Shown: in pieces, positions 55,218-62,805 of the stretch
Position numbering within the stretch: the first letter of the stretch is position 1
How the letters are laid out: every line of letters begins with the position of its first letter
DNA from: an uncultured Aquimarina sp.
GTDB lineage: Bacteria; Bacteroidota; Bacteroidia; Flavobacteriales; Flavobacteriaceae
Direction of reading: 5' to 3'
Assembly: GCF_947500065.1 (NCBI RefSeq)
Contig: NZ_CANMQT010000006.1
Coordinates: 350,417-414,416, forward strand
DNA: 64,000 nucleotides
Notes under the pieces: model-generated
Told to the model about the DNA's origin: nothing
The model's database searches: none
Seen by the model: only the letters and a program-made list of their open reading frames with translations
Program-made: the position numbers and the translations under genes

Positions 55218-55230
55218 TCTTCAATGTTTT

Positions 55231-55286
55231 ACAACGATTTGTATAAAATGCGTTTTCATGCATTTTATGCTTTGCCGTGTAGCGTT
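55231..55286. repeat. cassette-array spacer R2 (short class)
   Basis: This short spacer begins ACAACG and has a perfect ATAAAATGC / GCATTTTAT hairpin stem around a short loop. It is almost a copy of R9 at 62.75 kb. The right part, CCGTGTAGCG, resembles the array's right-end blocks. Its centre holds the stop codon (55,265-55,267) of the headless fragment. Confidence 0.7.
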
Positions 55287-55453
55287 TTTATTTTTCCTTC
55301 TTTGATTTGTGATATTTCAGTCGACCAAGGATCGTGATGGTCAATTATCCATTTGTTATTTCTAAATATAAATGAAAGATAGGGACTTAAAATTACGTTT
55401 TGATGAACTTTTAAATTATCACCTTCTTTCGATTTATTTTGGTTTTGAATATT
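55265..55453 (-). pseudogene. headless C-terminal gene fragment overlapping the neighbouring lipoprotein end
   Basis: In another frame from the lipoprotein gene, the minus strand is open from 55,453 to a TAA at 55,265-55,267. It reads NKSKEGDNLKVHQNVILSPYL, then SFIFRNNKWIIDHHDPW and TEISQIKEGKIKTL. It has no start, overlaps the lipoprotein stop by 20 bases and ends inside the R2 stem. It looks like the tail of a deleted cassette gene left attached to its spacer. Confidence 0.4.
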
Positions 55454-56027
55454 CTATTAACTCCTCTACGTATAGAAAATCACCTTGATTTTGAGTAAGT
55501 TTTATAAAATTTTTTATTATCGGTGCATACAGCCAAACTTCCTTTTCATTTGCACTATATCCTCTGGAATTGGTGATTTTACCTGTGTATTTAATTGTGT
55601 AGGCCATAAATGTTCCAGCTTCTACTGTTTCTTCTTGATATGATAGTACTTCGGCATCTTGACTTTGGTTTCCCGTTGTTCCATCTTGACTTGTCCAATT
55701 GTTCTCATATTTCCATTTTTTGCCTACTTCCAGAGGCCAGTCGTATTTAGGTGTTTCGCTTTCTTCGGGCTTCACTATGTCAGTAACGGGAATGGTGTCA
55801 TTTCCGATTGTCATGCCTAAAACTCCATCAATACTGACTATCTCTCTTGTATCTTCTCCATCCGAGCGCACTTCTCCTTCCGTTGTTACACCTTTATATT
55901 TCCAAACCCATTTTTCACCAATTTTATAATCAGCTAGAGTTGGTTGTTGGGTGGTGCCGGATTTAGTCGTGTCGCTACAGGCGCTAAGTATTACTAATGC
56001 AAGTAATATTATAATTTGATTTCTCAT
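55434..56027 (-). CDS. lipoprotein of unknown function
   Basis: The 197-residue protein has a lipoprotein signal (LALVILSACSDTTKSG; Cys near residue 17). A beta-rich domain follows with repeated W/Y-K patterns (YKIGEKWVWKYKGVTTEGEV, VGKKWKYENNWTSQDG) typical of small secreted beta-sandwich proteins. No family is recognised. It lies between spacers R2 and R3, though a gene fragment intrudes on its end. Confidence 0.75.
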   Translation of the reverse strand: MRNQIIILLALVILSACSDTTKSGTTQQPTLADYKIGEKWVWKYKGVTTEGEVRSDGEDTREIVSIDGVLGMTIGNDTIPVTDIVKPEESETPKYDWPLEVGKKWKYENNWTSQDGTTGNQSQDAEVLSYQEETVEAGTFMAYTIKYTGKITNSRGYSANEKEVWLYAPIIKNFIKLTQNQGDFLYVEELIEYSKPK

Positions 56028-56117
56028 GTTATTTAATTTAAAACAGTAGAACGAGCCAGAATGAAACTTGTTACAGTTACTAGAGTTTTAGATATAAGAC
56101 TCTCTATTTTCTAATAA

Positions 56118-56193
56118 ATGTTAACGTCTCTTGTATGTTGCGTTTGCTTCCCGAAGGGAGTATATGTAATATACAAATTGTTGTAGGTAGCGC
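56118..56193. repeat. cassette-array spacer R3
   Basis: This spacer has TTAACGTC and CTTGTATG on the left. A CTTCCC GAA GGGAG hairpin sits in the centre, then ATATACAA and the GTTGTAGGTAGCGC right end. It lies between the lipoprotein gene and the 65-residue gene. Confidence 0.6.
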
Positions 56194-56195
56194 AA

Positions 56196-56393
56196 TTATT
56201 TCCAAAATTCTTCTGATTGTTCTTTTAATTCCTTAACTCTTTTATTAATAAATTTTCTTTCTTTTTCATCTCTCAGATAATATTCTGGATAATAAAGATA
56301 CCACTGATTTTCAATTTTTATAATTTGAGGTATTTCGAAATAATATTTTTTATCATTGAAATTCAGTCGAATTATCAGCTTGTTTAATCTCAA
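56196..56393 (-). CDS. small protein, possibly frameshifted at its N-terminus
   Basis: The 65-residue frame begins with TTG and reads FEIPQIIKIENQWYLYYPEYY, then LRDEKERKFINKRVKEL. A normal ATG nearby opens another frame (MIEIKQADNSTEFQ, then stop) that could be the true beginning if a one- or two-base slip occurred near 56,350. The sequence is charged and aromatic with no signal peptide. It lies between spacers R3 and R4. No family is recognised. Confidence 0.45.
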   Translation of the reverse strand: MRLNKLIIRLNFNDKKYYFEIPQIIKIENQWYLYYPEYYLRDEKERKFINKRVKELKEQSEEFWK

Positions 56394-56416
56394 TCATCGT
56401 TTTTATCAAATGGTTT

Positions 56417-56540
56417 ACAACGTATTCGGGTATGGTTTCGTTGGGTAGAGACCAAGATAGCAAATAAACAGAAACCCATTGTTCCGCAGTGAGGATTTCC
56501 GAAAGGAAAATCAGAAGCGATGAGCTATATACGTTGACGT
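56417..56540. repeat. cassette-array spacer R4 (long class)
   Basis: The left end is ACAACGT and GGGTATGGTTTCGTTGGG. AAGATAGCAAAT lies inside. A GATTTCC GAAA GGAAAATC hairpin (near 56,494-56,512) has one unpaired base. The right end is GATGAGCTATATACG and TTGACGTTA. Shares the TAGCAAAT and GAGCTATA blocks with R10. Confidence 0.7.
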
Positions 56541-56544
56541 TAGT

Positions 56545-57819
56545 TTATTTCATCTTATCAAGTTTCTTTTCCCATTTACTATCTGTTAAAAATTTTCGAT
56601 AATCTTGAATGTGTAACATATCATAAATAGCCTGTTTTTTATCTTTTGCATTTTCACAATAGGATTTGCAAATTTCGTAACCAATCCAATAACCTAAATC
56701 TGGATAACTATTTTCTGAAGATGTATTATAATTTGCAATCCATTTATAATAACGATCATAATACATATCTTTTTTAAAGTCAGACCAAATTTGTTTTTCT
56801 TTCCCCTTTGCCCATTCAAAGATTTTTCTATTTGCTGTATCTCCACTAATTAATTCACCCATAAAATCGGCCATGCCTTCTTTTATTACATATCCAAGTG
56901 TAATCGTGTCCTTTTTCATTCCTTCCTGTTGAAAGTGAATTAATTCGTGAGCAACCACGTTTGGAACATATTTTGATTTATTCATTAATAGTTTATCACC
57001 AAAATCTAATTCATCAGTATTTACATTTTTGCCATCACTCATTTGATTTATTCCGATAAGCAAACCGGAAGGCGAAACAGTTCCAGCACTAGTAAATGCG
57101 CCAACAACAAAATATACATCTGGAAATTTTGCTTCAGGATATAATTCTTTAAAATTCACAAAACTTTTTTGAATCTCTATTTTATATTCATCAACCTTTA
57201 TAGTGTTTTCTTTAATTGTTTTATATAGTTTAGGATGAGATTGTATATGTTGTATAAAACTATTGATAGAACTTACTTTTGATCCCATGTAATCTTCCAT
57301 GCCTTCACTTGCCTTATCAAAATAGTACTTTTTGTAAATTCCATGTGTATTTGTAGAATCTTTAAGAGATAAATCATAAGCTTTCCAAAAATGATGAATA
57401 TCTTTTGTAACTATTTTTGACAATTCAGGATTACTATTTAGAGTCTTAGGTTCTGGAATTAGATTTATTATTTCTTTCCATTTTGGGGTATCATGTAAAT
57501 TACTTAAATCAGAATCTTGGATAAGATGTGATTTATATTTAAAGCCATATTTGATAGCTTGATTTAATAAAATAAAAGCGCTATCAACTTTTTTTTGTAG
57601 TGATAAGCAGCAAGCAGCACTATATGCAGCAATTGATTTCTTGCTTTTGAAATCGGATAATTCAATTAGTTTTATGTATTTGTGTGTTGCTAAGTTGTAG
57701 TTTTTTGCTTTGTAATAATTATCGGCATCGTTTTTAATATCAAAGGCACTTAATTCTTCTTGTCCGTTTATTTGATTAATTAAAAGGACTAGTATTAGAG
57801 AAAACAATATTTTTTTCAT
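56545..57819 (-). CDS. secreted zinc-dependent protease-like protein
   Basis: The 424-residue protein has a signal peptide (residues 1-19, ending INGQE). A TPR-like helical front (about 25-125) and a metalloprotease core follow, with VVAHELIHFQQEG (HExxH) and a downstream glutamate in IKEGMADFMGEL, the gluzincin-type ligand order. YFVVGAFTSAGTVSPSGLLIG supplies typical substrate-binding strands. It resembles DUF2268-like putative proteases; the target is unknown. It lies between spacers R4 and R5 as a single-gene unit. Confidence 0.75.
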   Translation of the reverse strand: MKKILFSLILVLLINQINGQEELSAFDIKNDADNYYKAKNYNLATHKYIKLIELSDFKSKKSIAAYSAACCLSLQKKVDSAFILLNQAIKYGFKYKSHLIQDSDLSNLHDTPKWKEIINLIPEPKTLNSNPELSKIVTKDIHHFWKAYDLSLKDSTNTHGIYKKYYFDKASEGMEDYMGSKVSSINSFIQHIQSHPKLYKTIKENTIKVDEYKIEIQKSFVNFKELYPEAKFPDVYFVVGAFTSAGTVSPSGLLIGINQMSDGKNVNTDELDFGDKLLMNKSKYVPNVVAHELIHFQQEGMKKDTITLGYVIKEGMADFMGELISGDTANRKIFEWAKGKEKQIWSDFKKDMYYDRYYKWIANYNTSSENSYPDLGYWIGYEICKSYCENAKDKKQAIYDMLHIQDYRKFLTDSKWEKKLDKMK

Positions 57820-57869
57820 GAAACTATGTTTTCCTTTATGACGATTCTCGCTTGGAATTGTTACTTCTC

Positions 57870-57992
57870 ATTAACGCCAAAGTGTTGGTGTATGATTTCG
57901 TTGCGTGTTTCAGTAACTAAAATTAGCAAATACTAACCGAATAGAAAATCCACACAGAACGAGCAATTGATTATAAACGTTGGTAGTAAGTA
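57870..57992. repeat. cassette-array spacer R5 (long class)
   Basis: The left end is TTAACGCC followed by GTGTTGGTGTATG and ATTTCGTTGCGTG. Inside are AATTAGCAAATA, CCGAATAG and AAATCCACA. The right end is GAGCAATTGATTATAAACG and TTGGTAG. It shares the AGCAATTGATTATA block with R1. Confidence 0.7.
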
Positions 57993-58001
57993 CTTTTATA
58001 A

Positions 58002-59186
58002 TTATTTTAGTTTTTTACTTGGCTCCTTCTGGTAAATTGAATTTATTTCAATCGAATTTAGAGCAATATTTTTCCCTTCAGATTTTATTTTTTCAATAAC
58101 GGTATTATTTGCACGAGACAAATCTGTAGTACCCTGTAGAGGATTATCATAAAGCATCACATCAGTAAGGCTTTCTAGATTATAAAGTGGCCATAAATTA
58201 TTTATTTTATTGCGCTCCAATAAGATCCAACGAAGATTTTGATTGTTAGATAGTGCTACTATAGAACTAATTCTGTTTCCAGATAAAAAAAGCTTTTTAA
58301 GTTTAGGCAGATTTTCTAAGGCAGAAATATCACTTATTAGATTATCCCTCAAATCGAGCCACTCAATATCAATGAGATCATCAAGAAAATTCAAGTCCTT
58401 GATTGCGTTTTGTCTCAACACTAAAACTCCAAGACTTTTTAAATGAGACAAAGGGCTGAAATCTTTAATATTAGTGTTCATTAAATTTAGTTGAACTATT
58501 TTAGTGAGTCCTTTTAAGGTTCTTACATCAGAAATTGGGTTCTTTTCTAGTATAAGAACTGTTAATTCTTTCAAGTTGTGTAATGGCTCAATGTTATCTA
58601 TATGATTATCGGGAATCCATATACCTTCTAATTTGGTCAATTCTTTCAAAGGAGTTATATCGTTTAATTGATTAAACCCCATATTAAAATGGGTTAGTTG
58701 CTTCCAGTGTTTTGCAACTGAAATGTCTTCTATTTTGTTAAAATGTCCTGTTATTCCTCGGAGTTTATGCAACTCATGAAGCGTAGATATATCGGAAATT
58801 TTATTTCTGTCAAACGAAAGTTGTTCAAGATTTATTAGGTTTTTAAGAGAATCTATGGATTCAATTTTATTACCATTTAAGCCAAGATTTTCGAGCTTAA
58901 TTAAATTAGTTAAAGGAGTTAAATCACTAATGGCATTATTATCTAATCTCAAAGAGGTAAGATTTTTGGCATATTCGAGCCCTTTTATGTTAGAAATTCC
59001 ACGACCTACAGCAATAAACCGAGTCAACGATTCCATATCTGATTTAGTAATATCACCTGTAGGTTTATCAAAATGTCCTCGTATCGCTTGTTCAAGATAA
59101 TAATCAGGTATCTCAATTTTCTGGCTAAATACACTTATAGATAAAAGAAGAAATAGAAGGATAGTATAGTGTTTTAATGTTTTCAT
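58002..59186 (-). CDS. secreted leucine-rich-repeat protein
   Basis: The 394-residue protein has a signal peptide (residues 1-21, ending SVFSQK). A cap follows and then about a dozen 22-residue LRRs of the SDS22/internalin type (consensus L..L..L.L..N.I.dI..L, for example LRLDNNAISDLTPLTNL, LGLNGNKIESIDSLKNL and LFLSGNRISSIVALSNN). It is all-alpha/beta solenoid and probably binds a protein partner outside the cytoplasm. No other domain is attached. It lies between spacers R5 and R6. Confidence 0.9.
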   Translation of the reverse strand: MKTLKHYTILLFLLLSISVFSQKIEIPDYYLEQAIRGHFDKPTGDITKSDMESLTRFIAVGRGISNIKGLEYAKNLTSLRLDNNAISDLTPLTNLIKLENLGLNGNKIESIDSLKNLINLEQLSFDRNKISDISTLHELHKLRGITGHFNKIEDISVAKHWKQLTHFNMGFNQLNDITPLKELTKLEGIWIPDNHIDNIEPLHNLKELTVLILEKNPISDVRTLKGLTKIVQLNLMNTNIKDFSPLSHLKSLGVLVLRQNAIKDLNFLDDLIDIEWLDLRDNLISDISALENLPKLKKLFLSGNRISSIVALSNNQNLRWILLERNKINNLWPLYNLESLTDVMLYDNPLQGTTDLSRANNTVIEKIKSEGKNIALNSIEINSIYQKEPSKKLK

Positions 59187-59220
59187 TTTGTAAAATTTTA
59201 ATTTCTTTATCGATTTTTAG

Positions 59221-59262
59221 AGTACGCAAAGAACTAGCAATTAATTATAAACGTGTTGTAGT
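59221..59262. repeat. cassette-array spacer R6 (partial, right half only)
   Basis: Only the right half of a long-class spacer is present: GTACGCAAAGAACT, then the shared AGCAATTAATTATAAACG and GTTGTAG. The left half may be lost or diverged. It sits before the hydrolase gene end. Confidence 0.55.
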
Positions 59263-59267
59263 TTTGG

Positions 59268-60758
59268 TTAGAAATTCAGATTTCTAATATATTCGCTTGT
59301 GATTTCTGAGACTTCGGTAGAATGTTTACCATACCATATCATATGTTCGGCATCTTTAACAGTATGTAGCTTAATATCATTTCCTAGTGATTTCATTTCG
59401 TTGTAAAAATATTCTGCATTCTCATATGGACAATTTCTATCTTTTTCACCATGAATTAAAAGCATTTTAACAGCACTCTTTTTTAGTAAATGATTAGGTG
59501 ATATTTCTTTTACAATATCTTTGTCTTGCATCATTTCAGTAATCCATCTAGTAGCGTTGGTTGTTAAATCATACACTCCAGAATTCACTATAATTACATT
59601 AGGTGTTGCGCTTATTTCAAGATTATCAGTATCTTCATTCCAATTGTCAATTAATGTGGTTGCTAATGATAAATGGCCTCCAGCAGAATTACCTGTAACT
59701 ATAATTTTATTTGAATCTATATTATATTTTTCAGCATTTTCTCTTATCCAACGTATTGCTGATTTTGCATCTTTAACAGATTCAAAAGGATATGTATCTT
59801 GTTTTCCTTTAATTCTGTATTCAACCACTCCAACTACCCAACCTTGTTTAGCATAAGCTTCTGCTGTACTAAAAAACCAATCTGGTTTGCCTTTTGACCA
59901 ACTTCCTCCATGAAATTGAATTATTGTAGGTCGTTTTTCTTTAAAATCTTCTGAATTAGGCAAAAAGAGATGCATATCTAATTCATAACCATCAATTTCT
60001 TTATAGGTTTCTATGATATGATTGGCCCTTCCTTTTTTATGGGAATTATATATTGTGCTAATGCTTTCTGAATATTCTGAAGTTTTACAAGAAGACATAA
60101 AACTTGAATAAATGTTGTCTATATTTTTTATCCCTAAATTGTCAATATGATCATGCAAGTATTTGTGTTTCCAAAAATCACTGACTGTACTATTTGTAAA
60201 TATTGAATCCATTACATCCCAATTAGCATGTAATTTCTGATTATCTAATTTGTCATAAATTTCACTCTCAAGTTTTTTATTCGACTTAATTTTAATGTAA
60301 GACATTACAAATCTTTTAAAACTTTCATTAGAAAGATTATCAGCATCATTAAAGTACATAAGAAGGTTTTCTAATCTGGATTGATTTTTTTTTGATAAAA
60401 CGATTTCTTCTCCCATAAAGGCTTTATGTTTTTGTGGATATTCAAGAATAAATCTATCAAAGGCGAAATTTACTTCTAAGATTTCATGATTTAATGTCTT
60501 CTTGTCAAGTCGCTCTTTGTACTTATTTATATGAGTTTTAAATATGTTTTTTAAAGAGTCAATCTTATTAGTAAAACGCGATTGATTTAAAGAGTTTAGT
60601 GAGTAGTAATTACTATTTAAATAGTTGTTAATTGAAGGAGCAAATTCAGATTGTTCTTTTAAATAAGCATGTTTGTTTTTTTCTAAATCCTCATTAGTAA
60701 CGTTTTTACAGCTAAATATTAGTATTAGAAGTAATAAGAAGAAATATCTTTTGTTCAT
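59268..60758 (-). CDS. alpha/beta-hydrolase esterase lipoprotein
   Basis: The 496-residue protein from the ATG at 60758 (MNKRYFFLLL) has a lipoprotein signal (LLILIFSCKNVT). This start leaves 10 bases to the HTH gene ahead and is preferred over one 33 bases upstream that would overlap it. The first 260 residues are helical and unknown. The last 240 are an alpha/beta-hydrolase of the BD-FAE/esterase type: FHGGSWSKGKPDWF (oxyanion), VTGNSAGGHLSLA (nucleophile elbow) and HGEKDRNCPYENAEYF with the final histidine in DAEHMIW. It is co-transcribed with the upstream HTH gene. Confidence 0.85.
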   Translation of the reverse strand: MNKRYFFLLLLILIFSCKNVTNEDLEKNKHAYLKEQSEFAPSINNYLNSNYYSLNSLNQSRFTNKIDSLKNIFKTHINKYKERLDKKTLNHEILEVNFAFDRFILEYPQKHKAFMGEEIVLSKKNQSRLENLLMYFNDADNLSNESFKRFVMSYIKIKSNKKLESEIYDKLDNQKLHANWDVMDSIFTNSTVSDFWKHKYLHDHIDNLGIKNIDNIYSSFMSSCKTSEYSESISTIYNSHKKGRANHIIETYKEIDGYELDMHLFLPNSEDFKEKRPTIIQFHGGSWSKGKPDWFFSTAEAYAKQGWVVGVVEYRIKGKQDTYPFESVKDAKSAIRWIRENAEKYNIDSNKIIVTGNSAGGHLSLATTLIDNWNEDTDNLEISATPNVIIVNSGVYDLTTNATRWITEMMQDKDIVKEISPNHLLKKSAVKMLLIHGEKDRNCPYENAEYFYNEMKSLGNDIKLHTVKDAEHMIWYGKHSTEVSEITSEYIRNLNF

Positions 60759-60768
60759 TATTTGAGTT

Positions 60769-61452
60769 TTAGTTGTCTCTAAACATATCATTTACTATTA
60801 ACCATTTTTCGTTGATAAAATGCCATTCCATTATACCTATTTGTTTATGAGTTTTCTCTTTATATGTATAAATATTTTCATATTTTTCAACAGCAATAGT
60901 ATCACTTACACTAATAGCTATAATGTTGTAGTTTATTATTTCATAGCCTTTATCAATGTTATCATCCATGATTTTACGAATTCGAACCTTTCCGCATATT
61001 GAATTTAATACACAAGCATTATCACTAAATTGAGTAAGCACTGAATCTACTTGCTTGTTATTGATCCATCTTTTAATATTTGTTTGATTTTTTTGAATAA
61101 TTTCTTTGACCTCTGTAGCCGATTGTGTTTTATTTTTTGAGTTGAATTTAAAAATGGCAATAGAAACTATTGAAATTATTAACAGTAGTAAAATGTTTCT
61201 AACTGCATTTTTTTTAAAATTAAATGAATCTTTAGAATTTACAAATGAATTATTATTTGTTGAACTAAAACCATCAAAGTCCAAACTCTTAAATATTAAC
61301 TTAAGTGTATAGCTTCTTGGTGTAACTTCTGTAGATTCTATTCTTTGAATAGTTCTTAAACTTAAATTACACTTTTCAGCAAGTTCTGTTTGTGTTAATC
61401 CTTTTATAAGTCTTAACTCTAATATTTTTTTGCCTAATTGAGGTTGTTTCAT
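60769..61452 (-). CDS. membrane-anchored XRE-type HTH regulator with C-terminal NTF2-like domain
   Basis: The 227-residue protein has an N-terminal XRE HTH (KKILELRLIKGLTQTELAEK, then CNLSLRTIQRIESTEVTPRS). A single membrane helix follows (about residues 86-102, NILLLLIISIVSIAIFKF). A C-terminal NTF2/SnoaL-like domain would lie outside the cytoplasm (NACVLNSICGKVRIRKIMDD, GIMEWHFINEKWLIVNDMF). The layout suggests a one-protein sensor whose outer domain reads a signal. It precedes the esterase gene in the same unit. Promoter and operator candidates are in the 322-base gap ahead of it. Confidence 0.75.
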   Translation of the reverse strand: MKQPQLGKKILELRLIKGLTQTELAEKCNLSLRTIQRIESTEVTPRSYTLKLIFKSLDFDGFSSTNNNSFVNSKDSFNFKKNAVRNILLLLIISIVSIAIFKFNSKNKTQSATEVKEIIQKNQTNIKRWINNKQVDSVLTQFSDNACVLNSICGKVRIRKIMDDNIDKGYEIINYNIIAISVSDTIAVEKYENIYTYKEKTHKQIGIMEWHFINEKWLIVNDMFRDN

Positions 61453-61518
61453 TGTTTTTAAATTCGATACAAGATTAAATCAATCTTTAATTCTCATCAA
61501 ATTTAAGTAATGTATTTG

Positions 61519-61536
61519 ATACGTCATTCGTATGAC
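61519..61536. promoter_or_regulatory. candidate operator, inverted repeat ahead of the HTH gene
   Basis: GTCAT-TCGT-ATGAC (61,523-61,536) overlaps ATACG-TCATT-CGTAT (61,519-61,533), forming two nested inverted repeats about 70 bases upstream of the HTH start. They could bind the regulator's dimer. This is inference from symmetry only. Confidence 0.3.
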
Positions 61537-61594
61537 ATTTGCCTGTAGAAGAGGGTTAAAATGTGACTTTTTGCAGAGTTTGGGTTAAATTATG

Positions 61595-61772
61595 CACAAC
61601 GTTTAATACATGTGTCGTATCAGAGTAAAATGTTACCTTGTTTTTCGATTTTTCTTGCGCATTGGTTGCTATATTTTTCGTTTTGCAAGCATTGCGCCTT
61701 CATAAATATACAATAACCGTTCGATTGATCACTTTGCTGCTATGATCACATATATGTTGTTGTAACACGTTT
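61595..61772. repeat. cassette-array spacer R7 (long, possibly composite)
   Basis: It begins CACAACGTTTAATACATG and ends CATATATGTTGTTGTAAC. Inside is a strong imperfect stem, GCGCATTGGTTGC (61,657-61,669) against GCAAGCATTGCGC (61,684-61,696). At 178 bases it is longer than the other spacers and may be two joined or one enlarged by insertion. Confidence 0.55.
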
Positions 61773-61774
61773 TT

Positions 61775-62125
61775 TTATTCAGATTTTAATTTATTGTACT
61801 TGATTTCTACTCTTTCAGGTCTGTCTAAATACTCAATATATTTATTGTTGTAATAGGCTCTTTTACCAACTACAGGAATTGAATCATAATAATTAAAATT
61901 AATAGAATCTTTTTCAATAACAGCGTTTCCCTTCCATATTTCACTTGTTGTAATTCCACTTAATTCAAATTCAAAAGTACTATCCTTGAATACTGTCAGA
62001 TGTACATGTCCGAGAGGAGCTTCTCTATGTGCATAGAGAATAATATTTTCCATATTAGGTTTTCTAAAGCAAGAAGCTAAAGTTGTTAAAACTCCAATTA
62101 TAATTACTAGTTTTTGAATATTCAT
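61775..62125 (-). CDS. small lipoprotein of unknown function
   Basis: From the ATG at 62125 (MNIQKLVIII) the protein has 116 residues with a lipoprotein signal (GVLTTLASCFRKPN). A TTG three codons earlier is unlikely. The body is beta-rich, with a FEFELSGITTSEIWKGNAV stretch, and ends in a basic tail. No family is recognised. It lies between spacers R7 and R8. Confidence 0.7.
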   Translation of the reverse strand: MNIQKLVIIIGVLTTLASCFRKPNMENIILYAHREAPLGHVHLTVFKDSTFEFELSGITTSEIWKGNAVIEKDSINFNYYDSIPVVGKRAYYNNKYIEYLDRPERVEIKYNKLKSE

Positions 62126-62140
62126 AATGTACAACGTATT
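62126..62140. repeat. cassette-array spacer R8 (minimal)
   Basis: Only about 15 bases remain between two genes, but they hold TGTACAACGTATT, the ACAACG core that marks the left end of other spacers. It may be a trimmed spacer. Confidence 0.35.
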
Positions 62141-62740
62141 CTACTTATTTTTTAATCCGACTACATCTTTCCGTATTTCTTTACGCCAATTTTTTCCGTA
62201 TTTCTTGTCAAGATATTCAAAAACAGTTTTGTTGTATTCATAAAGACTTTCTTCAGGAACTGCTTCGCATCCAAATTCCACAAAATTTAGGTTGTATTTT
62301 TTAGAGAATTTTTCGTCAGATTGATAAACTACCGGAGCTATACCTCCGGATAATAATAAATTAATTTTTCCAATCTTTATATGATCAAGAGCTTGTAGAC
62401 GGTTAATTCCACGATGTGGTTTGAGTATAATATTCAGGTTAATATTTTTCCCTCTGTTTACATTGATTATGGTATCCAGTGGTTTATAACCCATAGCAAC
62501 AGTTTCTATTCTTTCAATACTATCTCCAGACCTCAAATTATAAACATATTTGAATTCTCCATTTTCACCTGTTGAAGCACCTCTCGATCTAGAATCAAAA
62601 GAAACAATAACATCAGATAATGGCTTGTTGTTAACTGAAGAGTAAACTATTCCACTTATCTCGACAGTATTTTCCTTTTCAGATTGAGCAATACTGGACA
62701 GAGTGATAAAAAAGAACAATATTTTTAAAATTTTTGTCAT
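62141..62740 (-). CDS. secreted protein with carboxypeptidase-regulatory-like domain
   Basis: The 199-residue protein has a signal peptide (residues 1-18, ending SIAQSE). A carboxypeptidase D regulatory-like (beta-sandwich) domain follows (VEISGIVYSSVNNKPLSDVIV, TGENGEFKYVYNLRSGD, VAMGYKPLDTIINV). This domain is common at the N-termini of TonB receptors and in stand-alone surface proteins of Bacteroidota. The C-terminal third is unrecognised. It lies between spacers R8 and R9. Confidence 0.8.
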   Translation of the reverse strand: MTKILKILFFFITLSSIAQSEKENTVEISGIVYSSVNNKPLSDVIVSFDSRSRGASTGENGEFKYVYNLRSGDSIERIETVAMGYKPLDTIINVNRGKNINLNIILKPHRGINRLQALDHIKIGKINLLLSGGIAPVVYQSDEKFSKKYNLNFVEFGCEAVPEESLYEYNKTVFEYLDKKYGKNWRKEIRKDVVGLKNK

Positions 62741-62744
62741 ATGT

Positions 62745-62803
62745 TGTACAACGTTTTGTGTAAAATGCGTTTTAATGCATTTTTACATAGTGTTGTCTGT
62801 AGC
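62745..62803. repeat. cassette-array spacer R9 (short class)
   Basis: ACAAC (62,748-62,752) and TGTAAAATGC pair with GCATTTTTACA and GTTGT (62,792-62,796) in a nearly perfect hairpin around a short loop. It is the cleanest example of the short class and a near twin of R2. Confidence 0.75.
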
Positions 62804-62805
62804 CA

